NCBI RefSeq assembly: GCF_900116195.1
Contig: NZ_FOZW01000003.1
Location: 310,001-374,000, forward strand
DNA length: 64,000 nucleotides
Direction of reading: 5' to 3'
Source: Alloyangia pacifica
GTDB taxonomy: Bacteria > Pseudomonadota > Alphaproteobacteria > Rhodobacterales > Rhodobacteraceae
The translations under genes were made by a program, and so were the position numbers. Below are positions 36,633-46,139 of this stretch, one piece after another (positions within the stretch are counted from its first letter, which is position 1; every line of letters begins with the position of its first letter). The notes beneath the pieces are model-generated. The model was not told the DNA's origin, did not search any database, and saw nothing but the letters and a program-made list of their open reading frames with translations.

Positions 36633-38072
36633 ATGATCGAAAAGCGCCAGTTCTACATCGACGGCCAATGGGTTGATCCGGCGACGCCGCACGATCACGC
36701 GGTGATCAACCCCGCCACCGAAGAGCCCTGCGCGGTCATCTCGCTGGGCGATCAGGCCGACACCGATGCCGCCGTCGCCGCCGCCAAGGCCGCGCTGCCG
36801 GGCTGGATGGCAACGCCCGTGGCGGAGCGCATCGGCTACGTCGAGAAGCTGCTCGAGGTCTACAAGGCCCGCGCCGAGGAGATGGCCCAGGCGATGACCC
36901 TCGAGATGGGCGCACCGATCTCGCTGTCGCGCTCCGACCAGGTCGGGGCTGGCACCTTCCACCTCACCAATTTCATCCGCGCGGCCAAGGAATTTCCCTT
37001 CGAGCATTCCCTGCGTGAGGATCTCCCGGCGCATCGGATCATCCACGAGGCGGTGGGCGTCGCGGCGCTGATCACCCCGTGGAACTGGCCGATGAACCAG
37101 GTGACGCTGAAGGTCGGCGCCGCCGCCGTGGCGGGCTGCACTATGGTGCTGAAACCCTCAGAGGAAAGCCCGCTCGATGCCATCCTCTTTGCCGAGATGA
37201 TGCATGAGGCGGGCTTCCCCAAGGGCGTCTTCAACCTCGTCAACGGGGACGGCGCGGGCGTCGGCACGCAGCTGTCGTCGCACGTCGACGTGGACATGGT
37301 CAGCTTCACCGGCTCGACCCGCGCCGGCCGGGCGATCTCCAAGGCTGCCGCCGACACGCTCAAGCGCGTGCATCTCGAACTGGGCGGCAAGGGCGCGAAC
37401 CTCGTCTTCGCCGATGCCGACCCCGAGGCGGTGACGCGCGGCGTGCTGCACATGATGGAAAACTCCGGGCAGAGCTGCAACGCGCCGTCGCGCATGATGG
37501 TCGAGGCGCCCTTCTACGACACGGCGGTCGAGCAGGCGGCACAGGCGGCAGCGGCGGTGAAGGTCGCCGACCCGCAGCAGGAAGGCGATCACATCGGCCC
37601 GGTGGTCAACGCCGTGCAATGGGGCAAGATCCAGGACCTCATCCAGAAGGGCATCGACGAGGGCGCACGGCTGGTGGCCGGTGGCCTCGGTCGCCCCGAG
37701 GGGCTGAACAAGGGCTTCTACGTGCGCCCCACGGTCTTCGCCGACGTCACCCCCGAGATGACCATCGCCCGCGAGGAGATCTTCGGCCCGGTGCTCTCTG
37801 TGATGAAGTTCGACACCGAAGAAGAGGCGGTGCGCGTTGCCAATGACACGCCCTACGGCCTTACCAACTACGTGCAGAGCACGGATGCGGCACGGGTCAA
37901 CCGTCTGACCCGGCAGCTGCGCTCGGGCATGGTTCAGAACAATGGCACCGGCCGCGCCGCCGGCGCGCCGTTCGGCGGCATGAAGCAATCGGGCAATGGC
38001 CGCGAGGGCGGCAGCTTCGGCATCCTGGACTTCCTCGAGGTGAAATCGGTCAGCGGCTGGGCCGCCGAGTAA
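36633..38072 (+). CDS. NAD(P)-dependent aldehyde dehydrogenase
   Basis: This 479-residue enzyme of the ALDH superfamily has the catalytic Cys282 in NSGQSCNAPSRM, the general base Glu249 in HLELGGKGANLVF, the Asn-containing motif ITPWNWPMNQ near 148-157 and the cofactor motif FTGSTRAGR near 225. It oxidises an aldehyde to an acid; the closest remembered relatives are broad-range enzymes of the DhaS or YcbD kind, so no substrate is named. The ATG at 36633 follows CGGAGACCATC. A repeat and a terminator follow. Confidence 0.94.
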   Translation: MIEKRQFYIDGQWVDPATPHDHAVINPATEEPCAVISLGDQADTDAAVAAAKAALPGWMATPVAERIGYVEKLLEVYKARAEEMAQAMTLEMGAPISLSRSDQVGAGTFHLTNFIRAAKEFPFEHSLREDLPAHRIIHEAVGVAALITPWNWPMNQVTLKVGAAAVAGCTMVLKPSEESPLDAILFAEMMHEAGFPKGVFNLVNGDGAGVGTQLSSHVDVDMVSFTGSTRAGRAISKAAADTLKRVHLELGGKGANLVFADADPEAVTRGVLHMMENSGQSCNAPSRMMVEAPFYDTAVEQAAQAAAAVKVADPQQEGDHIGPVVNAVQWGKIQDLIQKGIDEGARLVAGGLGRPEGLNKGFYVRPTVFADVTPEMTIAREEIFGPVLSVMKFDTEEEAVRVANDTPYGLTNYVQSTDAARVNRLTRQLRSGMVQNNGTGRAAGAPFGGMKQSGNGREGGSFGILDFLEVKSVSGWAAE

Positions 38073-38097
38073 GCCTTTCATCTTTCTAAAAATACTC
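38073..38097. repeat. Intergenic repeat arm, left copy
   Basis: This 25-base segment starts at the ald stop and matches the reverse complement of 38157-38181 at 22 of 25 positions; the only differences are three adjacent bases. I remember similar sequences at the ends of genes in many roseobacter genomes. Confidence 0.6.
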
Positions 38098-38100
38098 GCA

Positions 38101-38131
38101 GCGCGGCGCCCTCCACGGGCGCCGCGCTTGT
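38101..38131. terminator. Terminator between ald and lpxK
   Basis: An 11-bp GC stem (38101-38111 with 38117-38127) closes the loop TCCAC and is followed by TTGTCGTTTC. It lies between the two repeat arms and can serve the convergent genes. Confidence 0.7.
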
Positions 38132-38156
38132 CGTTTCAGCAAGGCGCCTCCGGCGG

Positions 38157-38181
38157 GAGTATTTGAGGAAAGATGAAAGGC
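38157..38181. repeat. Intergenic repeat arm, right copy
   Basis: This is the inverted partner of 38073-38097. It is preceded by a GC hairpin-like segment (GGCGCCTCCGGCGGGAG, from about 38143) that usually accompanies this element in related genomes, as far as I recall. It ends just before the lpxK stop. Confidence 0.6.
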
Positions 38182-38185
38182 CCTC

Positions 38186-39172
38186 TCAGAGCCCGAGCTT
38201 CTCCAGCGCAACGTCCAGCGGTGCGGGGTCTTTGAAGCGCAGGCGCACCGGCAGGCTCAGCACCTTGGGGCGGAAGCTCTCTGGCAGGCGGGCGGCGTCC
38301 TTCTCGGTGGTCACCAGCTGCGCGCCCAGCATCTGCGCCTCGCGCTCCAGCCGGGTCAGCAGCGCGGCGGTGAAGGGCTGGTGATCGTCCAGCGCCTCGG
38401 CGCGGAGGATATTGGCCCCGAGCCCCTTGAGCGTGGCGAAGAATTTCTCGGGGTGGCCGATGCCGGCGAAGGCCAGCGTCGGGAGATCCTGCCAGTCCAT
38501 GCCGGTCTGCAGCGGCTCCAGCGCGCCGCGCAGGCGCGGCAGGGAGATTTGTGCGTCCCATTGCGCGTCGAAGTCGCGCTGCGCCGCGTCGTCGCCGATC
38601 GACAGGACGAGATCGGCGCGCTTCAGCCCCGCTGTCACGGGCTCGCGCAGGGGACCTGCGGGCAGGCAGCGGCCATTGCCGAAGCCGTAGCGCGCATCGG
38701 CCACGACGATCGAGAGATCCTTGGCCAGCGACGGGTTTTGCAGCCCGTCGTCGAGAATGATCACCCTGGCCCCGGCGGCGATGGCGGCGTGGGCCCCGGC
38801 GGCGCGGTCACGGGACACCCAGACCGGGCCGAAGGCGGCGAGCAGCAGCGGCTCATCACCGACATCGGCCGCCGTGTGGGTGCGTGGGTCGACCTGCAGC
38901 GGGCCGGTCAGCCTGCCGCCGTGCCCGCGCGAGACGACATGCGCCCCGGCCTCGCGCAGCCGTTCCAGCAGCGCGATCACCGTGGGGGTCTTGCCGGTGC
39001 CCCCGGCGTTGATGTTGCCGACGCAGATCACCGGAACCGGGGCAGTCTCGCCCGGACCCGAGGCGACGCGGCGCGCCGTGGCGCGGGCCGTGAGCGCGCC
39101 GAGCGGCGCCAGCAGGCGGGCCTGCCAGGCCGGAGCGTCGGGGGCGGTTTGCCAGAATCCCAGTGCGCGCAT
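38186..39172 (-). CDS. lpxK: Tetraacyldisaccharide 4'-kinase
   Basis: LpxK phosphorylates the lipid A precursor at the 4' position on the inner face of the inner membrane. The 328-residue protein has an N-terminal amphipathic segment, a Walker A loop [14 protein letters not shown] at residues 51-64, and the Asp-rich motif [13 protein letters not shown] near residue 138. Ser-Arg-Gly-His-Gly (residues 82-86) is the usual second nucleotide-site motif. Its start overlaps the stop of the upstream waaA-like gene by one base (TGATG), and it is the last gene of the pmbA-cysQ-DUF4170-waaA-lpxK cluster. Confidence 0.95.
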   Translation of the reverse strand: MRALGFWQTAPDAPAWQARLLAPLGALTARATARRVASGPGETAPVPVICVGNINAGGTGKTPTVIALLERLREAGAHVVSRGHGGRLTGPLQVDPRTHTAADVGDEPLLLAAFGPVWVSRDRAAGAHAAIAAGARVIILDDGLQNPSLAKDLSIVVADARYGFGNGRCLPAGPLREPVTAGLKRADLVLSIGDDAAQRDFDAQWDAQISLPRLRGALEPLQTGMDWQDLPTLAFAGIGHPEKFFATLKGLGANILRAEALDDHQPFTAALLTRLEREAQMLGAQLVTTEKDAARLPESFRPKVLSLPVRLRFKDPAPLDVALEKLGL

Positions 39173-40380
39173 CAGGCGATCTCCGCCTCGTCGAGCCAGC
39201 CGCAGGCCAGCGCGATCATCTCGTCGGTCAGCTCGGCGCCCTGGGTGATCACGTCCCAGCCGGCATGGGCCATGGCAGCGGCGCGGTCGGGCGCGACGAG
39301 CTGGCTGAGCGCGCCCGCCAGAGAGTCGAAATCACGCACGATCCGTGCCGCCCCGGCCTCGGCCAGCCGCGAGTAGGCGGGCAGGTGGCGCCCGACGTTG
39401 GGACCGTAGAGCAGCGCGATGCCATGGGCGGCGGCTTCCATGGGGTCCTCGCCTCCGTGGCCGTTGACCAGCGAACCGCCAAGGAAGGCGACCGGTGCAA
39501 GCCGGTACCAGAGGCCGAGCTCGGAGGCATCCTCGGTGACCAGCACCTGCGTGTTCTCGTCGGGCATCTCGCCGGCCTCCCAGGCGGAAAGACGCATACC
39601 GGAGGTGCGCGCCACCTCGGCCACATCGGGAGCGAGCTCATGGGTTGCGGGCACCAGGATCAGCATCAGCCTGTGGGCGAGCCGCACGGCGCGCCTGTGG
39701 GCGTGCAGCACCTCCTCGGCCTCCTGCGCGCTGCGCAGCTTGGCGGCGAGCCAGATCGGGCGCCCTGTGAGCACCCCGGCCATCTCTTCGTAGAGGGCAT
39801 CGCTGCAGTCGAGCGGGGGGGCGCTGTCAGTCAGCGGTCCGAGGGTTGGCATCACGCTGTCCTCTACGCCGGCCCGGCGCAGGCGCCGCCGCGCGGGCTC
39901 GTCCACCGGGCAGATCCGGTCGAAGAACTGCAGGGTGGCGGCCGAGGGATCGGGCACCCAGCTTGGGGCGGGGCTCGTCCAGGGGACGTCCCGGCTGTCG
40001 AGAAGAACCAGCCGCGTGCCGGCCTCATGCAGCTTTTGCAGCAAGGCGGGGCGCAGCTCCTGCCCGGTCCAGAAGCCAAGCTGCGGACGCCAGTGCTCGG
40101 CGAAGGCGGCGACCTCGGACGGGCTTTCGCCCGGCAGTTCCGCGCGCAACGCCCCCTCGGGCAGGTGGTCTGCCTCGCCGGTGACCAGCAGCGACAGTTC
40201 CGGGCGCTGGATCTTCATCCGCGTGGCCAGCGCGCAGAGCGCGCGTGCCGAGCCGGGGCCGCCCGCGTGCAGCCACAGCAAAGGACCCGCGGGCCGGGCG
40301 GAGGGCGCCGGGGCCGGCACCGCTCCGCGACTGCGCGCATAGGCCATATAGGCCGAAAGCGAGAACGGCCTGCGCGCCAT
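39172..40380 (-). CDS. waaA: 3-deoxy-D-manno-octulosonic acid transferase homologue
   Basis: This 402-residue protein is of the KdtA/WaaA family, which adds Kdo to lipid A. The glycosyltransferase core is recognisable: [24 protein letters not shown] residues near 310-330 and GPNVGRH near 337 match the CMP-Kdo site of known enzymes. In the N-terminal half, the segment that normally reads H-A-A-S-V-G-E, with the catalytic Glu, reads HAGGPGS here (residues 38-44), so the Glu is missing. The N-terminal membrane anchor is also weak. The gene sits in the lipid A cluster between DUF4170 and lpxK, so a related sugar-transfer role is likely. Confidence 0.82.
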   Translation of the reverse strand: MARRPFSLSAYMAYARSRGAVPAPAPSARPAGPLLWLHAGGPGSARALCALATRMKIQRPELSLLVTGEADHLPEGALRAELPGESPSEVAAFAEHWRPQLGFWTGQELRPALLQKLHEAGTRLVLLDSRDVPWTSPAPSWVPDPSAATLQFFDRICPVDEPARRRLRRAGVEDSVMPTLGPLTDSAPPLDCSDALYEEMAGVLTGRPIWLAAKLRSAQEAEEVLHAHRRAVRLAHRLMLILVPATHELAPDVAEVARTSGMRLSAWEAGEMPDENTQVLVTEDASELGLWYRLAPVAFLGGSLVNGHGGEDPMEAAAHGIALLYGPNVGRHLPAYSRLAEAGAARIVRDFDSLAGALSQLVAPDRAAAMAHAGWDVITQGAELTDEMIALACGWLDEAEIA

Positions 40381-40385
40381 CGGTG

Positions 40386-40628
40386 TCAGCCGAGCTCTTC
40401 GGTCGGCGAGACCTCGACTTCTTCGTCCCGCAGGCGGTGGATATGGGCGATGAAGTAGCGCGTGTGGGCGTTGTCCACGGTGCGCTGGGCTTCGGCCTTC
40501 CAGGCGTCGTAGGCGGAGGCGTAGTCGGGGAACATGCCGACGATGTGGATGTCGTTCACGTCCTTGAAGACAGACTTCTCGGGGGTGACAAGCTCGCCGC
40601 CGAAGACGAGATGGAGACGTTGAGGCAT
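40386..40628 (-). CDS. DUF4170 family protein
   Basis: This small protein of 80 residues has the conserved start MPQRLHLVFGGELVTP and the motif IVGMFPDYASAYDAWKAEAQ known from DUF4170, a family found next to cysQ/inositol monophosphatase-like and lipid A genes in Alphaproteobacteria. No catalytic motif is visible. AAAGGA precedes the ATG at 40628; earlier in-frame codons are not conserved. It is five bases upstream of waaA in the same operon. Its role is unknown. Confidence 0.88.
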   Translation of the reverse strand: MPQRLHLVFGGELVTPEKSVFKDVNDIHIVGMFPDYASAYDAWKAEAQRTVDNAHTRYFIAHIHRLRDEEVEVSPTEELG

Positions 40629-40748
40629 GGGGGGTCCTTTCCCGTACAGACGCGGGCAACCTACTTTCTGCACCCGCAGCGTCAAGATTCTACCGCGGGT
40701 CAGCGTTACCTCGCCGGATCACCTATTCGAGAACCGCCGCGGGCGATG

Positions 40749-41555
40749 TCACGGGGCAAGCGTCAGCCGGCCCATGATGTCGCCGTGCAGCGCCGGGTTG
40801 GCGGCCACCACCCCCGGATGCTGCGGATGCCGGGCATTGAACCGCAGCGGGCGGCCCAGCCGGTCGGTCACCTGTGCCCCGGCCTCCTGCAGCAGCAGCG
40901 TTCCGGCGGCGATGTCCCATTCCCAGGTCGGTCGGAAGGTCAGCATGGCGTCGAAGCGCCCCTCGGCCACCAGCCCCAGCCGGTAGGCCAGCGACGGCCG
41001 GTGCGCCCGGCGGATCGGCGGCAGCGGCACGCGCCAGTAGGGGCTGTCCATGACCGGGCGCGGGGCGAGCACCTCGGCCTCTTCGAGCCTGCCGGTGGCG
41101 GTGGCGCGGATCGGCAGGCCGTTCAGCACCGCGCCCTGACCCAGCGCGGCGCTGTAGAGGAGGTCGCGTTTCGGCAGGTAGACCGCGGCGGCGGTCACCA
41201 CGCCGTTCTCGGCCACGGCCAGCGAATGCGCCCAGGTGTCCTCGCCCGCGATGAAGGATCGCGTGCCGTCGATCGGGTCGATGATGAACACCTTCTCGGC
41301 GGCGCGCCGGGCGTCGCTGTCGACGCTTTCCTCGGAGAGCCAGCCATAGTCCGGCTGCGCGCCGCGCAGCAGCTCCTCGAGCCGTGCGTTCACCGCGAGG
41401 TCGGCGGCGGTCACCGGGCTGCCGTCGGCGGCCTTGTAGCGCACGTCGAGCGCGTCGCCGGCAAAGCCGAGCGCCACTTGGCCCGCCTCGCGGGCCGCGC
41501 GCTCGAGCAGCGCGCGGTCGGCGGCGTGGCCGGCCTCGGGGTCATTCGCCGGCAA
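40749..41555 (-). CDS. cysQ: 3'(2'),5'-bisphosphate nucleotidase / inositol monophosphatase family protein
   Basis: The protein of 268 residues has the full metal-site set of the family: GWLSEES near residue 71, DPIDGTRSF near residue 93 and EWDIAAGTLL near residue 212. CysQ removes the 3' phosphate from PAP, a by-product of sulphate assimilation; an inositol- or other sugar-phosphatase role is possible because the family is hard to split by sequence. The ATG at 41555 lies within the end of pmbA (14-base overlap). DUF4170 and waaA follow. Confidence 0.88.
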   Translation of the reverse strand: MPANDPEAGHAADRALLERAAREAGQVALGFAGDALDVRYKAADGSPVTAADLAVNARLEELLRGAQPDYGWLSEESVDSDARRAAEKVFIIDPIDGTRSFIAGEDTWAHSLAVAENGVVTAAAVYLPKRDLLYSAALGQGAVLNGLPIRATATGRLEEAEVLAPRPVMDSPYWRVPLPPIRRAHRPSLAYRLGLVAEGRFDAMLTFRPTWEWDIAAGTLLLQEAGAQVTDRLGRPLRFNARHPQHPGVVAANPALHGDIMGRLTLAP

Positions 41556-42915
41556 GCGTCAGCCCCTCGACCAGCAGCGAGGGCACCACGCGCGACAGCC
41601 ACGGCCGGGCGTCGTTCGAGGGCACCATGGAGCGCAGCATCTGCCGCAGGTTGCCGGCGATGGTGACGCCGGAGACCGGGTAGGCGATCTCGCCGTTTTC
41701 GACCCACCAGCCGGCGGCGCCGCGCGAGTAGTCGCCGGTGTTGGGGTTGATCGTGGCGCCGATCATCGAGGTGACGATCAGCCCGCGGCCCATCTCGGCA
41801 ATCAGCTGCTGGGGGGATTTGTCGCCCTGCGTCAGCTCGAGGTTCCAGACCGTCGGCGATGGGCCGGAGGAGGTTCCGCGCGCGGCGTTGCCGGTTGGCG
41901 CCATGCCGAGCTTGCGGGCATTGGCGAGATCGAGCGTCCAGCCCTTCAGCACACCACCCTCGACCAGCGCGCGGCGGCGGGTCGGCAGGCCCTCGGCGTC
42001 GAAGGGACGCGAGCCGGAGATGCGCGGGCGGTGCGGATCCTCGATCAGCGAGATGCCGTCGGGCAGCACCGGTTCGCCGAGCGCGTCGCGCAGCCACGAC
42101 CCGCCGCGGGCCACCGCGCCGCCGTTGGCGGCGGCCACCAGGTGGCCGATCAGCGACGAGGCGATGCGTTCGTCGAAGAGCACCGGGTAGGCGCCGGTCT
42201 TGGGCTTGCGCGGGTTCAGCCGGTCGAGCGCCCGCGTCGCGGCGCGGTGGCCGATCTCGGCGGGGCTGCGCAGGTCCGACTGGAAGGTGCGGCTGTCGCC
42301 GTCATAGTCGCGCTCCATCCCCAGCCCGGTGCCGGCGATGGCAACGCAGGAGGTCGAGCGGGCGGTACGGGCATAGCCGCCGGCAAAGCCGTTGCTGGCG
42401 GCAAGGAACACCCGCTGCGCATCGTAGGAGGCCGAGGCCGATTGCACCTGCGTGACACCCTCGACGGCCAGCGCCGCGGCTTCCGCCTCCAGCGCATCGC
42501 GCTGCAGCGCATCCGGGGCGGGATCGGCCGCGGGATCGGCCAGCTCCAGCGCCTCCAGATCCCAGTCCGTGGCCAGCTGCGACGGATCGGCGAGCCCGGC
42601 ATAGGGATCTTCGGGCGCCTCGCGGGCCATGGCCACGGCGCGTTCGGCCATGGCGGTCAGCGTCGCGGGTTTCACGTCCGAGGTCGAGACCACGGCACTG
42701 CGCTGGCCGATCAGCACCCGCAGGCCGATGTCGGTGCCCTCGGAGCGTTCCGCCTGTTCCAGCGCGCCGGCGCGCACATCGATGCTGAGCGAGGTGCCGT
42801 CGATCGCGATGGCATCCGCCGAGTCGGCGCCAGCCTTGCGCGCGGCCTCGAGCAGCTGCGCGGTCAGGCTCTGCAGGTCCTTCGCCGCCGGGTGGTTGCG
42901 CTCTGTGCCGTCCAT
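41542..42915 (-). CDS. pmbA: TldD/PmbA family protein, PmbA type
   Basis: PmbA forms a metalloprotease with TldD in the cytoplasm that processes modified peptides and degrades some antitoxins. This 457-residue protein lacks the metal-binding HExxxH motif of TldD, as PmbA subunits do, and has the family stretches MERDYDGDSRTF near residue 200 and INPNTGDYSRGAAGWWVENG near 386-405. The ATG at 42915 follows GGAGGCGAC. tldD itself is not in the window. It is the first gene of the minus-strand cluster that ends with lpxK. Confidence 0.92.
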   Translation of the reverse strand: MDGTERNHPAAKDLQSLTAQLLEAARKAGADSADAIAIDGTSLSIDVRAGALEQAERSEGTDIGLRVLIGQRSAVVSTSDVKPATLTAMAERAVAMAREAPEDPYAGLADPSQLATDWDLEALELADPAADPAPDALQRDALEAEAAALAVEGVTQVQSASASYDAQRVFLAASNGFAGGYARTARSTSCVAIAGTGLGMERDYDGDSRTFQSDLRSPAEIGHRAATRALDRLNPRKPKTGAYPVLFDERIASSLIGHLVAAANGGAVARGGSWLRDALGEPVLPDGISLIEDPHRPRISGSRPFDAEGLPTRRRALVEGGVLKGWTLDLANARKLGMAPTGNAARGTSSGPSPTVWNLELTQGDKSPQQLIAEMGRGLIVTSMIGATINPNTGDYSRGAAGWWVENGEIAYPVSGVTIAGNLRQMLRSMVPSNDARPWLSRVVPSLLVEGLTLAGE

Positions 42916-43045
42916 GTCGCCTCCGGTATTGTTCTGACTGATTGGGTAGGCCGCGGGGCGCGGCAAGGCAAGCGTCCGGGCCCGGATTGGCACGTCACCT
43001 TGGCACGGCGACGGGCGGAGGCGGATCACGCCCCGCCCGCGCGGC

Positions 43046-43807
43046 TCACTCGGCGGGCACCACCACGCCGATGATCGGACCCAGCGTGCGGCCGATGTCG
43101 GTCCGGCCGATCTGCGGCGCGAAGAGCCGCGAGACATTGCCGTCGAAGAACAGCGCGTTGGGCATCTTCAGCCCGTCGCGGAACAGCGTGCCGAATTCGT
43201 AGAAGCTCACCGGCTCCTCCGAGATGGCAAAGACCAGCGTCTTGCCGTCGTCCGAGGTGCCGACCCCGTTGCGGATGTAGCGCGAGGTGCTGTCGGGCAG
43301 GAAGCGCGGGTGCAACTCGCCGTCGATCACCAGCATCGGCCCCGATTGCGTGGCAAAGCGGCAGTCGGGCTTGCGGGTGAGGAAATCGCGGGTCTCGTAG
43401 ACCTGCGCCTCGCCCGTGCCGATGCAGAGCACGCCATTGGGGAGCATCCCGAAGTTGCCCGGACCGGGGCTGGAGATGACGCGCATCTCCTCCTGCCCGT
43501 TCTCGACGTAGTGGCCGACCGGAGCGCGGTCCTCGTGGTACATGCCCGCGTTCATCGCGAAGGCCAGCGTTTCGCCCTTTTGCCGCAGCGCCGCGTCGAG
43601 GGTCGAGAAATGCCCCCAGACGGTGCCGTCGGGCGCGCGCAGGAAGGTGCGCAGGTCCTCTTCGGCGCTGACGGTACAGAGCGTGTAGCGCCGGCCCTCG
43701 TGGCTGGCGCCCTCGCAGCTCACAGCCGCGGCCTGGGACGGGGTCAGGGACGGCACGAGCGCCGCCGCCGCAAGTGTCAGCGCGGCAAGGGCGGCGTGGA
43801 AACTCAC
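43046..43807 (-). CDS. Secreted phosphodiester glycosidase family (NAGPA-like) protein
   Basis: This 253-residue protein has a signal peptide (residues 1-28, ending TPSQAAA) and one DUF2233/NAGPA domain, with [17 protein letters not shown] near residue 85, [14 protein letters not shown] near 150 and [15 protein letters not shown] near the end. NAGPA relatives cleave phosphodiester-linked sugars, but bacterial YigE-type members have no proven substrate. The start is a GTG inside a GTGA overlap with the rbfA stop, a coupling that fixes it. It would act in the periplasm. Confidence 0.86.
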   Translation of the reverse strand: MSFHAALAALTLAAAALVPSLTPSQAAAVSCEGASHEGRRYTLCTVSAEEDLRTFLRAPDGTVWGHFSTLDAALRQKGETLAFAMNAGMYHEDRAPVGHYVENGQEEMRVISSPGPGNFGMLPNGVLCIGTGEAQVYETRDFLTRKPDCRFATQSGPMLVIDGELHPRFLPDSTSRYIRNGVGTSDDGKTLVFAISEEPVSFYEFGTLFRDGLKMPNALFFDGNVSRLFAPQIGRTDIGRTLGPIIGVVVPAE

Positions 43808-44226
43808 GCGTCGTCGTCCTCGTCCGCGCCCTGTCCCTCGACGTCTCGGCGCACCGCGTCCTGCGAGAACAGGCGCCGGGTCTCGTCGAGCCGGTCGAAG
43901 GTCTGGTCGAGGCGGAAGCGCAGATCCGGCGCGTATTTCAGCGTCAGCTCCTTCGAGACCGCGCGGCGCAGCTCGGACTTGTTGCGCTCGAGCAGCTCGA
44001 ACATGTTGCCTTCCTGCTTGCCGCCAAGCGGCACGACGTAGGCGGTTGCGACCTTGAGGTCGGGCGAGACCCGGACCTCGCCGACGGTGATCGAGAGCCG
44101 GTTCAGCTCGGGGTCGTGCACGTCGCCGCGGTTGAGCACGTCCGCCAGCGTGCGGCGAATGAGTTCGCCGACACGAAGCTGTCTCTGGCTGGGGCCGGAG
44201 CCCTCGTGGAATCTGTTCTTTGCCAT
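43804..44226 (-). CDS. rbfA: 30S ribosome-binding factor A
   Basis: RbfA helps mature the 5' end of 16S rRNA and is needed at low temperature. The 140-residue protein has the KH-like core with [19 protein letters not shown] near the start, [13 protein letters not shown] near residue 57 and [19 protein letters not shown] near 100. The C-terminal tail is acidic (ADEDDDA). The ATG at 44226 is the first Met matching the family. It is not next to infB or truB as in many bacteria; it is divergent from dapB and coupled to the downstream NAGPA-like gene. Confidence 0.95.
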   Translation of the reverse strand: MAKNRFHEGSGPSQRQLRVGELIRRTLADVLNRGDVHDPELNRLSITVGEVRVSPDLKVATAYVVPLGGKQEGNMFELLERNKSELRRAVSKELTLKYAPDLRFRLDQTFDRLDETRRLFSQDAVRRDVEGQGADEDDDA

Positions 44227-44382
44227 GGCGCAGACATAGGCGCGTTGCGGGGGTTTGCCAAGAACGCGAACGCATAGCGCCGAGGGCTTCGGGCGGTTCG
44301 GGCGGCGCCGTGCCGACATCGCCTTTGCCATCGCGCCGCCGCCGGAGTATGCCCTGCGGGAAGCTAAGGATCGGAGAGCGAA

Positions 44383-45198
44383 ATGTCGGAACTGCCGGGT
44401 GTTGTCGTCACGGGCGTGTCGGGACGGATGGGCCAGATGCTGGTGCGCGAGGTGCTGGCCAGCGACAAGCTGAAACTCGTCGGCGCGGTCGAGCGGACCG
44501 GCAACGACTGGGTCGGCCGCGATCTCGGCACCTGCATGGGCGGCACCGAGCTCGGGCTCACCGTCAGCGACGACGCGCTGGAGACTTTCGCCAAGGCGCA
44601 GGCCGTGCTCGATTTCACCGCCCCGGCGGCCACCGTGCAGTTCGCCGAGCTGGCGGCGCAGGCCCGTGCGGTGCACGTGATCGGCACCACCGGGCTCGAG
44701 GAGAGCGATCTCGAGAAGATCCGCGCCGCTGCCCGCCACGCGGTGATCGTGCGCGCCGGCAACATGAGCCTCGGGGTCAACCTGCTGACCAAGCTGACCA
44801 AGCAGGTCGCCGCTGCGCTCGACGAGGACTGGGACATCGAGATCGTCGAGATGCACCACAACCGCAAGGTCGATGCCCCCTCGGGCACTGCGCTGATGCT
44901 GGGTGAAGCGGCGGCCGAGGGCCGGGGTGTGACGCTCTCGGAAGCCTCTGACCGGGGCCGCGACGGCATCACCGGCGCACGCGAGCGCGGCACCATCGGT
45001 TTCGCGGCCCTGCGTGGCGGCGACGTGGTGGGCGAGCACGAGGTGATCTTCGCCGCCGCCGGCGAGCGCATCACCCTCAAGCACATCGCCTCGGATCGGG
45101 CGCTCTTTGCCCGTGGCGCGCTGAAGGCTGCCGTCTGGGGGCAGGACAAGGCACCGGGCGAGTATGACATGCTCGACGTTCTGGGCCTCGGGGACTGA
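44383..45198 (+). CDS. dapB: 4-hydroxy-tetrahydrodipicolinate reductase
   Basis: DapB reduces hydroxy-tetrahydrodipicolinate with NAD(P)H in lysine and meso-diaminopimelate synthesis. The 271 residues include the nucleotide site [18 protein letters not shown] near the start, VLDFTAPAA near residue 78, HVIGTTGL near residue 101 and the signature [20 protein letters not shown] near 158. GGAGAGCG precedes the ATG at 44383. Its pathway partner dapA is at 60.9 kb on the other strand. Confidence 0.97.
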   Translation: MSELPGVVVTGVSGRMGQMLVREVLASDKLKLVGAVERTGNDWVGRDLGTCMGGTELGLTVSDDALETFAKAQAVLDFTAPAATVQFAELAAQARAVHVIGTTGLEESDLEKIRAAARHAVIVRAGNMSLGVNLLTKLTKQVAAALDEDWDIEIVEMHHNRKVDAPSGTALMLGEAAAEGRGVTLSEASDRGRDGITGARERGTIGFAALRGGDVVGEHEVIFAAAGERITLKHIASDRALFARGALKAAVWGQDKAPGEYDMLDVLGLGD

Positions 45199-45236
45199 TT
45201 GCGAGGCCGTCCTGCGCCGGGCGGGGTAGACAACCC

Positions 45237-46061
45237 ATGGAGCTGAAGTCCCCTCGGGACGAGGTCTCGATGCGCTCCCGCCCGGAACTCCACGGAATAG
45301 AGACGCTCTCGGCGCGCTACCGGACGCAGACCTTCAAACCCCATGCCCATGACGAATATCTCATCGGCGTGATAGACGGCGGCGTGCATTCGGTCTGGTG
45401 TCGGGGCGAAATGAACCGGGTGCCGCGCGGCTCGGTGGTCACCATGCGCCCGGGCGACATTCACCACGGCGGCGCCGGCAGCGAGACAGGCTGGCGGCAG
45501 CGGATGCTCTACATCCCCGAGGCCGCGATGCGCGCCCTGCTGGAAGATCTCGGCGGCCGCGCTCTGAACGGAACGCTGGATTTCGGCGCGGCCTTTCACG
45601 CGCGGCCGGGCCTCGCGCAGAATATCGCCACGCTGCATGAAGTGCTGCATGCGTCGGAGCATCGGCTGGCGCGCGACGTGGCGCTCGAGCGGCTGCTCGG
45701 GGCGCTGCTGGGGGAGCTTGCGCCGCAGATCTCCGCCAACCGGAGCCCGGACAGGGGCCGGATCGCCGAGGCAGTCGACTACCTCGGCGATCGCGTCGAG
45801 GAGGATGTCTCGCTCGACGATCTCTGCCGTGTCACCGGGCTGCGACGCCGCCAGACCATCGACGCCTTCCGGCGCGCCACGGGCCTGCCGCCGCACGCGT
45901 GGCACCTCCAGCAGAAGGTGCTTCTGGTAAAGCGGCTGCTGCGCGCGGGTCTCACCCCGGCCGAGGCGGCGGCGCAGGCGGGATTTGCCGACCAGAGCCA
46001 CATGGGGCGGCATTTCCGCGCGATCGTCGGCACAACTCCGCGCGCCTACGCCCGCGGCTGA
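45237..46061 (+). CDS. AraC-family transcriptional regulator
   Basis: The protein of 274 residues has an N-terminal cupin-type AraC sensor domain ([17 protein letters not shown] near residue 33 and MRPGDIHHG near residue 70) and a C-terminal double HTH ([20 protein letters not shown] and [20 protein letters not shown]). The start at 45237 is chosen from the open frame; an ATG at 45270 with GAGG upstream is equally possible. It sits 78 bases upstream of an EamA transporter gene on the same strand. This AraC plus exporter pairing usually means that the regulator controls its neighbour. Confidence 0.9.
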   Translation: MELKSPRDEVSMRSRPELHGIETLSARYRTQTFKPHAHDEYLIGVIDGGVHSVWCRGEMNRVPRGSVVTMRPGDIHHGGAGSETGWRQRMLYIPEAAMRALLEDLGGRALNGTLDFGAAFHARPGLAQNIATLHEVLHASEHRLARDVALERLLGALLGELAPQISANRSPDRGRIAEAVDYLGDRVEEDVSLDDLCRVTGLRRRQTIDAFRRATGLPPHAWHLQQKVLLVKRLLRAGLTPAEAAAQAGFADQSHMGRHFRAIVGTTPRAYARG

Positions 46062-46139
46062 CACCGCGTTTTCGTTCTATATCGCGCCGGGTCGGATCGC
46101 CTACCGCAGCCTGACCGAAACGGAACGACAGGGGCGAGC

